Source: Eggerthella timonensis (GTDB taxonomy: Bacteria > Actinomycetota > Coriobacteriia > Coriobacteriales > Eggerthellaceae). From it: a DNA stretch of 64,000 bases. Positions 1 to 6,933 of the stretch are shown here, piece after piece. The notes under the pieces are model-generated. The model saw only the letters and a program-made list of their open reading frames with translations. It searched no databases and was not told where the DNA came from. Made by a program: the position numbers and the translations under genes. The stretch is from the NCBI RefSeq assembly GCF_900184265.1, contig NZ_FXXA01000002.1:1634918-1698917 (forward strand). Reading direction: 5' to 3'. Each line of letters starts with the position of its first letter. Position 1 is the stretch's first letter.

Positions 1-39
1 TCCGGATTCTCCCTGGTGTTCATTTTTAAGTGAACTCAT
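1..39 (-). CDS. Start of a divergent gene (truncated by window edge)
   Basis: On the minus strand an ATG at 39 opens a frame that stays open for 13 codons to the window edge (MSSLKNEHQGESG). An AAAGGG purine stretch lies upstream of the ATG, and a plausible divergent promoter lies at 97-125. Too little is visible to name a product. The shared two-operator control region suggests it is co-regulated with the HTH gene at 144. Existence of the gene is inferred from the start signals only. Confidence 0.4.
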   Translation of the reverse strand, partial: MSSLKNEHQGESG

Positions 40-72
40 AGTATCACGCCCTTTTCTCGAAGGCAAGCGGTG

Positions 73-125
73 TTGTTGCACTATAATGCAATATGTATGA
101 TACCCTGTATTGCACGATAGTGCAA
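73..125. promoter_or_regulatory. Divergent promoter with two 16-bp palindromic operators
   Basis: Two near-identical palindromes, TTGCACTATAATGCAA (76-91) and TTGCACGATAGTGCAA (110-125), are 34 bp apart. On the plus strand TTGTTG (73-78) and TATGAT (96-101) are separated by 17 bp. On the minus strand TTGCAC (125-120) and TATCAT (102-97) are also separated by 17 bp. The operators overlap the -35 and start region of each promoter, the classic layout for repression of both divergent genes by one dimeric regulator. The HTH protein at 144 is the likely ligand (inference). Confidence 0.6.
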
Positions 126-143
126 TAATGGAAGGCGGACGTG

Positions 144-434
144 ATGGCTCGAGAAGACGGCGTGATCGATTGGAAGGCGTACGGGGTGCTGCTGAAGGCG
201 GCGCGCTTGGCGAACGGGTTCACGCGGGGCAGCGCGCTCGCCGAGGCGGTGGAGGAGAAGACGGGGATGCGGATGTCGGAGCGCGCCGTCTATACACTCG
301 AGGACGCGAGCCGCTCTCCCTCGGCCGACGTGTTCTTCGCCTTGCAGCAGGTGCTTCCCGAACTGCGCGATCCCGAGTACATGCGGCCGGCGTTCAAGAA
401 AAGCGGCATCGAAGTGATGCTCGTCAGCTTTTGA
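144..434 (+). CDS. Small XRE-like HTH regulator
   Basis: A 96-residue protein. Residues about 8-70 look like a Cro/C1-type helix-turn-helix: a KAARLANGFTRG first helix, then a recognition-helix region with SERAVYTLEDASRSPS, which resembles the 'tieWExGrrxPs' end of XRE domains. No other domain is visible. ATG 144 is preferred over GTG 141 because GGAAGG at 130-135 sits 8 bases upstream. The upstream region carries two palindromes, consistent with autoregulation and control of the divergent gene. Family assignment rests on pattern only. Confidence 0.6.
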   Translation: MAREDGVIDWKAYGVLLKAARLANGFTRGSALAEAVEEKTGMRMSERAVYTLEDASRSPSADVFFALQQVLPELRDPEYMRPAFKKSGIEVMLVSF

Positions 435-503
435 ATGCTGGCGCCGGGGGTAACCGTTTGTGGACGGGGAGCGTTGATTTTCCTGATCGGGCGAACTACG
501 GGG

Positions 504-509
504 TAGAAT
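504..509 (+). promoter_or_regulatory. -10 box placing a near-leaderless start for the AGCS gene
   Basis: TAGAAT lies 9 bases upstream of the ATG at 519 and no Shine-Dalgarno sequence is visible between them, so the transcript probably starts at or within a few bases of the start codon. No convincing -35 is seen. Leaderless mRNAs are common in Actinomycetota. Confidence 0.35.
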
Positions 510-518
510 AGCGGAATT

Positions 519-1967
519 ATGTTCGAACTACTCAACACCATCGACGCATTCGTATGGGGCCCCGCGATGATCGCGCTTCTGCTGGGCTCGCATCTGTTCT
601 TCACCTTCAAGACGGGGTTCATCCAGCGCAAGCTGCCGCAAGCCATCAAGTTGTCGCTGACGAGCGACCCCGAGGGCAAGGGCGACATCAGCCACTTCGG
701 CGCGCTGGCCACGGCGCTGGCCGCCACTATCGGCACCGGCTCTATCGTGGGCGTGGCCACGGCAATCCTCGCGGGCGGCCCGGGCGCGGTGTTCTGGATG
801 TGGATCACCGGCGTGTTCGGCATCGCCACGAAGTACGCCGAGGTGTACGCGGCCGTGAAGTACCGCGTGCGCGACCACAACGGCGCCATGCTCGGCGGCG
901 CCATGTACATCTGGGAGCGCGCGTTCAGGCGCAACGCCGAGGGCAAGCGCGATCCGAGCCCCGGAGGGCACACTCCCTGGTGGGCGAAGCTCGGCGCCGT
1001 GGCGTTCGCCGCGTTCGCCGCCATCGCGGCCATCGGAACCGGCTCGGCCGTGCAGGCGTCGGCCATGTCCGGCATCATCACCTCGAACGTCGACGTGCCC
1101 GCGTGGGTCGTCGGCGTGATCATCGTGGTGCTCGTGTCCGTGGTCATCTTCGGCGGCGTGCAGTCCATCTCGAAGGTGTGCGAGAAGCTCGTCCCCGTCA
1201 TGGCCGTGGCCTATGCGCTCGGCTGCTTCGTCATCCTCGCGTTCAACTGGACGCTCGTGGGCGACGCGCTGGGGCTCATCCTGGAATGCGCGTTCACCTC
1301 GAAAGCCGCCTTCGGCGGCGCGGTGGGCTCGGGCATCATGATGGCGCTGCAGTTCGGCTGCGCGCGCGGCCTGTTCTCCAACGAGTCGGGCCTGGGCTCG
1401 GCTCCCATCGTTGCCTCGGCGGCCTCCACGCGCAATCCGGCGCAGCAGGCGCTCGTGGCGATGACCGGCACGTTCTGGTCCACCGTGGTCATCTGCGCGC
1501 TCACGGGCATCGTGCTCGTGTCCACGATGCTGGCGAACCCCGACATCGCGTCGTCCATCATGGCGAACCCCACCGTCTACTCCGGCGCGATGCTGGCCAG
1601 CGAGGCGTTCGCGAAGATCCCCTACATCGGCACGCCCATCCTCGTGCTCGGCATGGTGGCGTTCTCGTACACCACCATTTTGGGCTGGTCGTACTACGGC
1701 AACCGTTGCATCACGTACCTGTTCGGCCGCTACGCCATCCGTCCGTACCAGGTGATCTACGTGGCCGTGGCGTTCCTCGGCGCCATAGGTGTGGGCGACA
1801 TCGTGTGGACGATCTCGGACATCGGCAACGCGCTCATGGCCATACCCAACATCATCGTCGTGCTGCTGCTCTCCGGCATGATCGCGCGCGAGACGCGCCA
1901 TTACGTGTACGACGGCAATCTCGACGAGGCCGACGACGCGCCCATCCCGCAGCTGGAGAGCAAGTAG
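519..1967 (+). CDS. Alanine/glycine:cation symporter (AGCS family)
   Basis: A 482-residue polytopic membrane protein of the AGCS (AlsT/DagA) family, which imports alanine or glycine with Na+ or H+. Family marks include the early GPAMIALLLGSHLFFTFKTGF segment, the GTGSIVGVATAI loop, the highly conserved GCARGLFSNESGLGSAPI block near residue 285, and a C-terminal TILGWSYYG segment. About 11 hydrophobic helices are visible and the length is normal for the family. The start has no SD and a -10 box sits 9 bases upstream. A close paralogue lies at 19078 in the same orientation. Which amino acid is carried cannot be read from sequence. Confidence 0.9.
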   Translation: MFELLNTIDAFVWGPAMIALLLGSHLFFTFKTGFIQRKLPQAIKLSLTSDPEGKGDISHFGALATALAATIGTGSIVGVATAILAGGPGAVFWMWITGVFGIATKYAEVYAAVKYRVRDHNGAMLGGAMYIWERAFRRNAEGKRDPSPGGHTPWWAKLGAVAFAAFAAIAAIGTGSAVQASAMSGIITSNVDVPAWVVGVIIVVLVSVVIFGGVQSISKVCEKLVPVMAVAYALGCFVILAFNWTLVGDALGLILECAFTSKAAFGGAVGSGIMMALQFGCARGLFSNESGLGSAPIVASAASTRNPAQQALVAMTGTFWSTVVICALTGIVLVSTMLANPDIASSIMANPTVYSGAMLASEAFAKIPYIGTPILVLGMVAFSYTTILGWSYYGNRCITYLFGRYAIRPYQVIYVAVAFLGAIGVGDIVWTISDIGNALMAIPNIIVVLLLSGMIARETRHYVYDGNLDEADDAPIPQLESK

Positions 1968-2077
1968 CGCCGCGACGCCCGGCGCTGCGCACGCCCGCTT
2001 TGCGCGGGGGCGGTTGCTGCGGGAGTCGGTTGCCCGCGAGGGTCGGTATCGGCCCTGCACGGGAATCGCGAAATTCT

Positions 2078-2214
2078 AAGCAATTATGACGTTTTGCGTA
2101 CCCTGAAGGCCGAAATGGCTGAGGCGGGCAAAACTGACCTGGGGCGATGCTCGCCCCTTTTCCGCGGCCGGGAGCCGAAGGGCCGAAATCGTTCGCAAAA
2201 CGAAAAAATTGCTT
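2078..2214. repeat. Short element with imperfect 21-bp terminal inverted repeats
   Basis: The arm at 2078-2098 (begins AAGCAATT, ends CGTTTTGCG) is matched in inverse orientation at 2194-2214, with mismatches only in the middle four bases. The 137-bp unit lies between the convergent AGCS gene and the end of the minus-strand Mo-enzyme operon and encloses the terminator at 2141. Its layout resembles the elements at 20650, 37074 and 63182. Confidence 0.4.
2141..2164 (+). terminator. Intrinsic terminator after the AGCS gene
   Basis: GGGGCGA (2141-2147) pairs with TCGCCCC (2151-2157) around a 3-base loop, followed by TTTT. It lies 170 bp beyond the symporter stop, with no gene between. Confidence 0.6.
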
Positions 2215-2255
2215 GCTTCGGGCGGATTTCCGTGCCCTACGGCGCAACCGACGGC

Positions 2256-2289
2256 GTGCCCGGCTCCAAGCGTGCTCGAAGCCGGGCAC
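2256..2289 (-). terminator. Hairpin at the end of the minus-strand Mo-enzyme operon
   Basis: GTGCCCGGCT (2256-2265) and AGCCGGGCAC (2280-2289) form a 10-bp stem just 3' of the membrane cytochrome stop on the minus strand. No T-run follows, so it may be a weak or Rho-assisted terminator. Confidence 0.4.
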
Positions 2290-2297
2290 TCGAAGCT

Positions 2298-2987
2298 CTA
2301 CGACGTCGCGGGCCGCGCCCGCTTCGCGCGCAGGTGCGTCGCCGCGCGCAGCGCAACGTAGACCAGCATGACCGCCGTGTACGCGGCGATGCTAAACGCC
2401 GCTTTCTGCCCGCTCGACGAGACGGTGGGTGCCAGCACCAGCACGAGGTGCGCGTACGTCAGCCCGAAGAACGCGTAAGCGGTTTTCTGCAGGCGCTTCC
2501 ACGCGTCGGAGTTCATGCGGGTTTTCACCGCGTTGAACGACGTGACGGTGAGCGCCGCCAGCAACACGATGAGCAGGCTCGACACGACGAACGACGCGAC
2601 CATGCCCGCCGACATCCCGGCAAACCCCGACAGGATGTCGGCCAAGTACGTGCCCAGGTAGTTCGCCACGTGCCCGATGGTCAGGATGGCGGCGATGATG
2701 GACAGCTCGCCGCGGATGGGCATGAGCATCTGGCGCGCCCTCGACCCTTCGGGCAGCGCTCCGATGTACATGACGAGCGCGAACAGGGCGAACCCGAGCA
2801 GGCAGCGCGTGAGGTACGGGTACACCGCGGCGGCGAACTCGCGCGAGACCCCGAACAGCACCCCCGACAGGAACAGCACGTCGACGGCAACGGCTACGAT
2901 GTAGAACGACACGGCGTAGCGCTTGATCTGCTTGCGCAGCGCGCAGGCGAACAGCACGCTGATGACGATCGCCAGCAACACTTCCAT
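2298..2987 (-). CDS. Ferric-reductase-like transmembrane cytochrome b
   Basis: A 229-residue protein with about six membrane helices. The pattern from TRCLLGFALFALVMYIGAL to GHVANYLGTYL, and later DAWKRLQKTAYAFFGLTYAH, resembles the ferric-reductase-like/MsrQ (YedZ) domain. His106 and His180 are candidate b-haem ligands. The start at 2987 is chosen because AAAGGAGG lies 5 bases upstream; longer frames extend into the preceding intergenic DNA. It is the last gene of an operon with a multiheme cytochrome, a Mo enzyme and an Fe-S protein, so it probably links the quinone pool to that exported reductase (inference). Confidence 0.7.
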   Translation of the reverse strand: MEVLLAIVISVLFACALRKQIKRYAVSFYIVAVAVDVLFLSGVLFGVSREFAAAVYPYLTRCLLGFALFALVMYIGALPEGSRARQMLMPIRGELSIIAAILTIGHVANYLGTYLADILSGFAGMSAGMVASFVVSSLLIVLLAALTVTSFNAVKTRMNSDAWKRLQKTAYAFFGLTYAHLVLVLAPTVSSSGQKAAFSIAAYTAVMLVYVALRAATHLRAKRARPATS

Positions 2988-3015
2988 GGGAACCTCCTTT
3001 CCAGCCTCTCGGCCG

Positions 3016-3534
3016 TTAGCGAACCACCCAGCCGGCGGGGACGTCGGCATCGCTGTGGCATTGCGCGCACTGCATGACCGACGCGGTGTGCGACTTATGG
3101 CATGTGCCGCACGCCAGTTCCTCGTGGTAGTTGCTGTGCGGGTTGTATTCCCGTTGCGCGGTGATCTGAGCCAGGCTGTCCTGCCCGATGCTGTGGCACG
3201 ATCCGTTCATGCAAAACGCGTTGTCGAACTGCCGCTGCTCGAGCGGCAGCGCGTAGCCGCCCGCCACCCACGTCACGCCCTCGGCCAGCTGCTCGCTGAG
3301 CGTGGGCACGTGGCAGTCGAGGCAGCTGACGTCCGCCACGCGATGCGAGGCGGCCAGCAGCGTGGCATCGTCGGCGTAGTAGTCCTCGACGTACGGGTCC
3401 ATGGGCGTGTGGCAGATGGCGTTGCAGAAGCTGGGCTGCTCGTGCCATACCCAGAACCCCGCGCCGGCTGCCACGACGACGACAGCCGCCACTCCGAGCG
3501 CGATGAGCCCCTTGGTTCTCTTCCGATCGTTCAT
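3016..3534 (-). CDS. Membrane-anchored multihaem c-type cytochrome (up to five haems)
   Basis: A 172-residue protein. Residues 9-29 form one N-terminal membrane anchor, and the rest would lie outside the membrane. It has three standard CXXCH haem sites (CLDCH 71-75, CGTCH 142-146, CAQCH 156-160). Two expanded motifs are also present: CX3CH (37-42, CNAICH) and CX4CH (108-114, CMNGSCH). The overall form is NapC/NrfH-like, and the first motif sits close after the anchor as in NrfH. The start is set by AGGAGGG just upstream of ATG 3534. Its neighbours are the Mo enzyme upstream and a membrane cytochrome 28 bp downstream, so it likely shuttles electrons between them. Confidence 0.85.
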   Translation of the reverse strand: MNDRKRTKGLIALGVAAVVVVAAGAGFWVWHEQPSFCNAICHTPMDPYVEDYYADDATLLAASHRVADVSCLDCHVPTLSEQLAEGVTWVAGGYALPLEQRQFDNAFCMNGSCHSIGQDSLAQITAQREYNPHSNYHEELACGTCHKSHTASVMQCAQCHSDADVPAGWVVR

Positions 3535-3601
3535 GATTCCCTCCTTGACGCCCCGCCTGCGCGGCATACGCAACGTGGGCGGGGCGGTTTCCGTTGATTG
3601 G

Positions 3602-5887
3602 CTACTGGCTGACGAGGCGTCCCTTGCCGGTTGCCTCGACCTCGCACAGGCCGCACCTGAACGGCGGGAACCCGGTGATCGGGTCGAAGTCGCGCGTGGT
3701 CAGGAGGTTCACGTTCGCCTGGTGCCACCCGTGGAAGATGTCCACCATGCCGGCGTGCACGAGGTTCGTCACCTCTGCCTTCATCTCGATCTCGTTTTGG
3801 AAGTTGAACACCCGCACCACGTCGCCGTCGCCGATGTTGCGGTCGCGCGCGTTCTGAGGATGCAGGCGCACGACGGGCTCGGGCATGAACTGGTTGAGCC
3901 AGGGGATCTCGCGCAGTTTGGAGTGCGTGTAGTAGGGCAGGCGCGAGCCGGCGTTCAGAACGAGCGGGTAGCGCTTGTCTTCTTCGGTCGGCGTATAGGG
4001 CGAATGCACCGGTTCCTCGTACACGGGAAGCCCCTCGTAGCCGAAGCCCTTGAGGATCTCGGAGTCGAATTCCAGCTTGCCGGACGGCGTGTTGAAGCCG
4101 GGTTGCCCGTCCTTGCGCAGCTTGCCTGCGGCGTGCTTGCCCTCCTCGTTCGGCGAGCCGGGGATCTCCAACCCTTCGGGATTCGCGCGCAGGTCGTCGA
4201 GCGTGACGTCGAGGCCCGCCGTCTGCAGGATGTTGTCGAGGGCCGCTTCCACGTCGCCGCCGAAGCACTGCTCCTCGAAGCCCAGCTTGCATCCCAGATC
4301 GAGCATGATCTTCCAGTCCTCGCGCGCTTGCCCGGCGGGCTCGACGCACGGTTCGCGGAAGAACAGCTTGCGGCCGTAAGCGGCGAAGGGGGCCATGCGC
4401 TCGTGGCACATGGCGGCGGGCAGCAGGATGTCCACGTAGTCGTGGGTCCAGGGACGCTCGTAGTAGTCCACGGCGGCCACGAACTCCAGCTTGCCGAGGG
4501 CTTCCTGGTAGCGGTCCGATTCAGGCCAGATCATCACGTTGCTTGCCACGAGGATGGCGGCCTTGATCTTCCCCTCATCGATGTACTCGGGCAGCCGCGC
4601 CGTCTGGAAGTGCTTGGTGAACGACACCCAGGCGGGGAAGTCGTCCTTGTCCACGCGCTTATCGGCGAAGTTCTGCTCGGTGTAGACGTCCTCGGCGCGG
4701 AACTTGGCAGTGGAGGCGCTCACGTCGAGCGGCAGGCCGCCCGAGGCGAACATGACGCCGCCCTTCTTCTCGATCATGCCCATGAGGGCGGGGATCATGA
4801 ACACGGCGCGCAGCGCATGGCCCACGTTGGAGGAGTGGGCGAGCCCCGCCGAGCTGGTGACCAGCGTGCTGGGCGCGTTGTCGGCCAGCAGGTGCACGGC
4901 CTCTTCCAGCTTGGCCGCTGGCACCCACGTTATTTCCTCGACCTTCTCGGGCGGGTACTGGGCGGCCAGGTCGGCGAGTCCTTCGTAGCCGTGCGTCCAT
5001 TCGTCGACGAACTGCTTGTCCACGAGGTTGTCGCGGATGAGGATGTTGATGAATCCGAGGGCGAGCGCGCCGTCGGAACCGGGCCTCAGCTGGAGGTGCA
5101 CGTCGGCGAGGCCCATGACCGTGGGCGTGATGCGCGGGTCGACGATGACGAACTTGCAGCCGCGCTCCTTCTGATCCATGAACTTCGCGTGACGGTTCGG
5201 CTGCGACCAAGCCGCATTGAGGCTCCAGATCATGCAGCTGCCCGTGGCGTCAGTAGGGTCGGATCCGGACGAGCTCTGCCCGCGGCCGTACACGAGCTGG
5301 GAGGTGATGTTCGTGGCCGTCGAGCACAGCGAGCTTTCGAGGCCGTACGTTGAGCTGCCGAACAGCGTGGCCACGCGCTGGATGGGCGGGCGCGGCTCCT
5401 TCGGGTCGCCGCAGTAGAACATCACGGCGTCGGGGCCGTCCTCCTCTTTGACGCGGTTGAATTCGCTCACGATTGCGTCGTAGGCTTCGTCCCAGGTGAT
5501 GGGCTCCCACTGCGACTGCCCCGTGCCTTTGGGGTTCGTGCGGCGCAGCGGCGTTTGCAAGCGCTTGGGGTCGTAGAGCTCCTGGATGCTGGCGAGGCCC
5601 TTCGCGCACAGCGGCGTGGTGGGATGGGGCGTGCGCGATTCGACGCGCACGATCTTGCCGTCCTGCACGTAGGCGGTCATGCCGCACTTGGGCACCTGGT
5701 TGCACATGTCGCAGTACGTGTAGCGCTTCTCGACGGGGGCGTCGGGGTCCACCGTGCCCTCGGCGTGCGCGATGTCGAAGCTGAACGCGCTGGCAAGCGC
5801 TCCTCCGGCGGCCAGGGCGGACGCGCCCTTCACGAACGAACGGCGGCTGATTTCATGCTGCATCGCGGTTTCGTCAATCGTAGTCAT
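3602..5887 (-). CDS. Tat-exported molybdopterin oxidoreductase (DMSO reductase superfamily)
   Basis: A 761-residue Mo-bisPGD catalytic subunit. The Tat signal is ISRRSFVKGASAL (residues 13-25). Cysteines at 59, 62, 68 and 94 (CDMC, KC, CAKG) would bind the proximal 4Fe-4S cluster; the CX2CX5C spacing differs from the usual CX2CX3C. The polysulfide/thiosulfate-reductase (PsrA/PhsA)-like body includes SSLCSTAT, where Cys188 is the likely Mo ligand. The C-terminal molybdopterin dinucleotide-binding domain covers about residues 640-755. AGGAGGG precedes ATG 5887. It lies 16 bp downstream of its Fe-S partner gene. The substrate cannot be determined from sequence. Confidence 0.9.
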   Translation of the reverse strand: MTTIDETAMQHEISRRSFVKGASALAAGGALASAFSFDIAHAEGTVDPDAPVEKRYTYCDMCNQVPKCGMTAYVQDGKIVRVESRTPHPTTPLCAKGLASIQELYDPKRLQTPLRRTNPKGTGQSQWEPITWDEAYDAIVSEFNRVKEEDGPDAVMFYCGDPKEPRPPIQRVATLFGSSTYGLESSLCSTATNITSQLVYGRGQSSSGSDPTDATGSCMIWSLNAAWSQPNRHAKFMDQKERGCKFVIVDPRITPTVMGLADVHLQLRPGSDGALALGFINILIRDNLVDKQFVDEWTHGYEGLADLAAQYPPEKVEEITWVPAAKLEEAVHLLADNAPSTLVTSSAGLAHSSNVGHALRAVFMIPALMGMIEKKGGVMFASGGLPLDVSASTAKFRAEDVYTEQNFADKRVDKDDFPAWVSFTKHFQTARLPEYIDEGKIKAAILVASNVMIWPESDRYQEALGKLEFVAAVDYYERPWTHDYVDILLPAAMCHERMAPFAAYGRKLFFREPCVEPAGQAREDWKIMLDLGCKLGFEEQCFGGDVEAALDNILQTAGLDVTLDDLRANPEGLEIPGSPNEEGKHAAGKLRKDGQPGFNTPSGKLEFDSEILKGFGYEGLPVYEEPVHSPYTPTEEDKRYPLVLNAGSRLPYYTHSKLREIPWLNQFMPEPVVRLHPQNARDRNIGDGDVVRVFNFQNEIEMKAEVTNLVHAGMVDIFHGWHQANVNLLTTRDFDPITGFPPFRCGLCEVEATGKGRLVSQ

Positions 5888-5903
5888 GGGTGCACCCTCC
5901 TCC

Positions 5904-6698
5904 TTACTCGCTCTTCGTTTCGTCGGCTTTGGCCTGAGCTTTCGTCTTGTCCTTCGACTTCTTCACCCCGACGCCCACGCCCACGCCGACCGCGGCCACC
6001 GCGACGACGCCCACCGTTGCCGCGACGGGGTCGATGCCGGGCGCGGCTTTCGAGCTTTCGGCGTAGGCGCCGCTCGTGGCGGTGGGCAGCAGGCTCTCGT
6101 CCATGCCGTTCATGGGCACGTAATAGAACGACGTCTCATCAACGCGCACGGCATCGCCCTGGGCGATGCGCTTGCTCACGTCGCTTTCGGGGTCGTCGAG
6201 ATCGCCGAAGAAGCGCGCGTGAGCCGGGCAGTTGAGCACGCAGGCGACGGGCAGCCCCTCTTCCGCGCGCTCGTGGCAGAAGATGCACTTCTCGACGACG
6301 CGCGAGCGTTGGACGCCGTACGCCTCGTAAGGCGCCTGAGCGTACTCGTCGAAGTAGTTGCCCTTTCCCTCGTTAAGCACGCGTGCGCCATACGGGCATG
6401 CCGACATGCAGTAGCCGCAGGTGATGCACGCGTCGTAATCCACGATCACCACGCCGTCGTCGAGCTTCTGGCTGGCGCCGGTTGGGCAGACCGATACGCA
6501 TTCGGGGTTTTCGCAGTGCATGCAAGCGTGAGGAAGATAGGCGCGCCCCGCTTCGCCCGCAGCTTCGCCCCACTCCACCGTGTCGAGCTTCACCCAGGAT
6601 ACGCCCGGGCCCTGGTTGTTCTGCAACTGGCATGCCACGACGCATGCCCCGCATCCCGCGCAGCGCTTGAGGTCGATGAGCATTCCCCATTTCGTCAT
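5904..6698 (-). CDS. 4Fe-4S electron-transfer subunit with hydrophobic C-terminal tail
   Basis: A 264-residue DmsB/PsrB-type ferredoxin. Cysteine clusters begin with CAGCGACVVAC (13-23), followed by CMHCENPECVSVCPTGA, CITCGYCMSACPYGA and a final CIFCHERAEEGLPVAC group, enough for four 4Fe-4S clusters. Unusually, after about residue 215 it gains a linker and a Val/Gly/Ala-rich hydrophobic stretch (VAATVGVVAVAAVGVGVGVG) then a Lys-rich end, which looks like a membrane tail anchor. The start is set at MTKWGMLIDL with a GGAGAGGAG region upstream. It is the first gene of the Fe-S / Mo enzyme / multihaem cytochrome / membrane cytochrome operon. Confidence 0.85.
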   Translation of the reverse strand: MTKWGMLIDLKRCAGCGACVVACQLQNNQGPGVSWVKLDTVEWGEAAGEAGRAYLPHACMHCENPECVSVCPTGASQKLDDGVVIVDYDACITCGYCMSACPYGARVLNEGKGNYFDEYAQAPYEAYGVQRSRVVEKCIFCHERAEEGLPVACVLNCPAHARFFGDLDDPESDVSKRIAQGDAVRVDETSFYYVPMNGMDESLLPTATSGAYAESSKAAPGIDPVAATVGVVAVAAVGVGVGVGVKKSKDKTKAQAKADETKSE

Positions 6699-6865
6699 AC
6701 CTGACTCCTCTCCTCGATGTCCCCGTGCCCCCGCCTCGAAGCGGCGCGGGCATTGCGAATACTCTGGCAAATCGCTGGGAAAAGGGGTATCGGAAGCGGA
6801 GGGTGAGCGTGCGAAACCGCATCGGTTGCGTTATATGATCTTTCGTTTGCGCAGGTGGCGACACG

Positions 6866-6895
6866 TTGTTCGGGTGCGTGCGCATGGGGTAGAAT
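6866..6895 (+). promoter_or_regulatory. Promoter of the first LuxR-type regulator
   Basis: TTGTTC (6866-6871) and TAGAAT (6890-6895) are separated by 18 bp. This gives a leader of about 30 nt that carries the purine-rich RBS before ATG 6934. Confidence 0.5.
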
Positions 6896-6933
6896 GGAGC
6901 GCGGAAGATCGTAGGGGATACGAGGGGGCTTCC

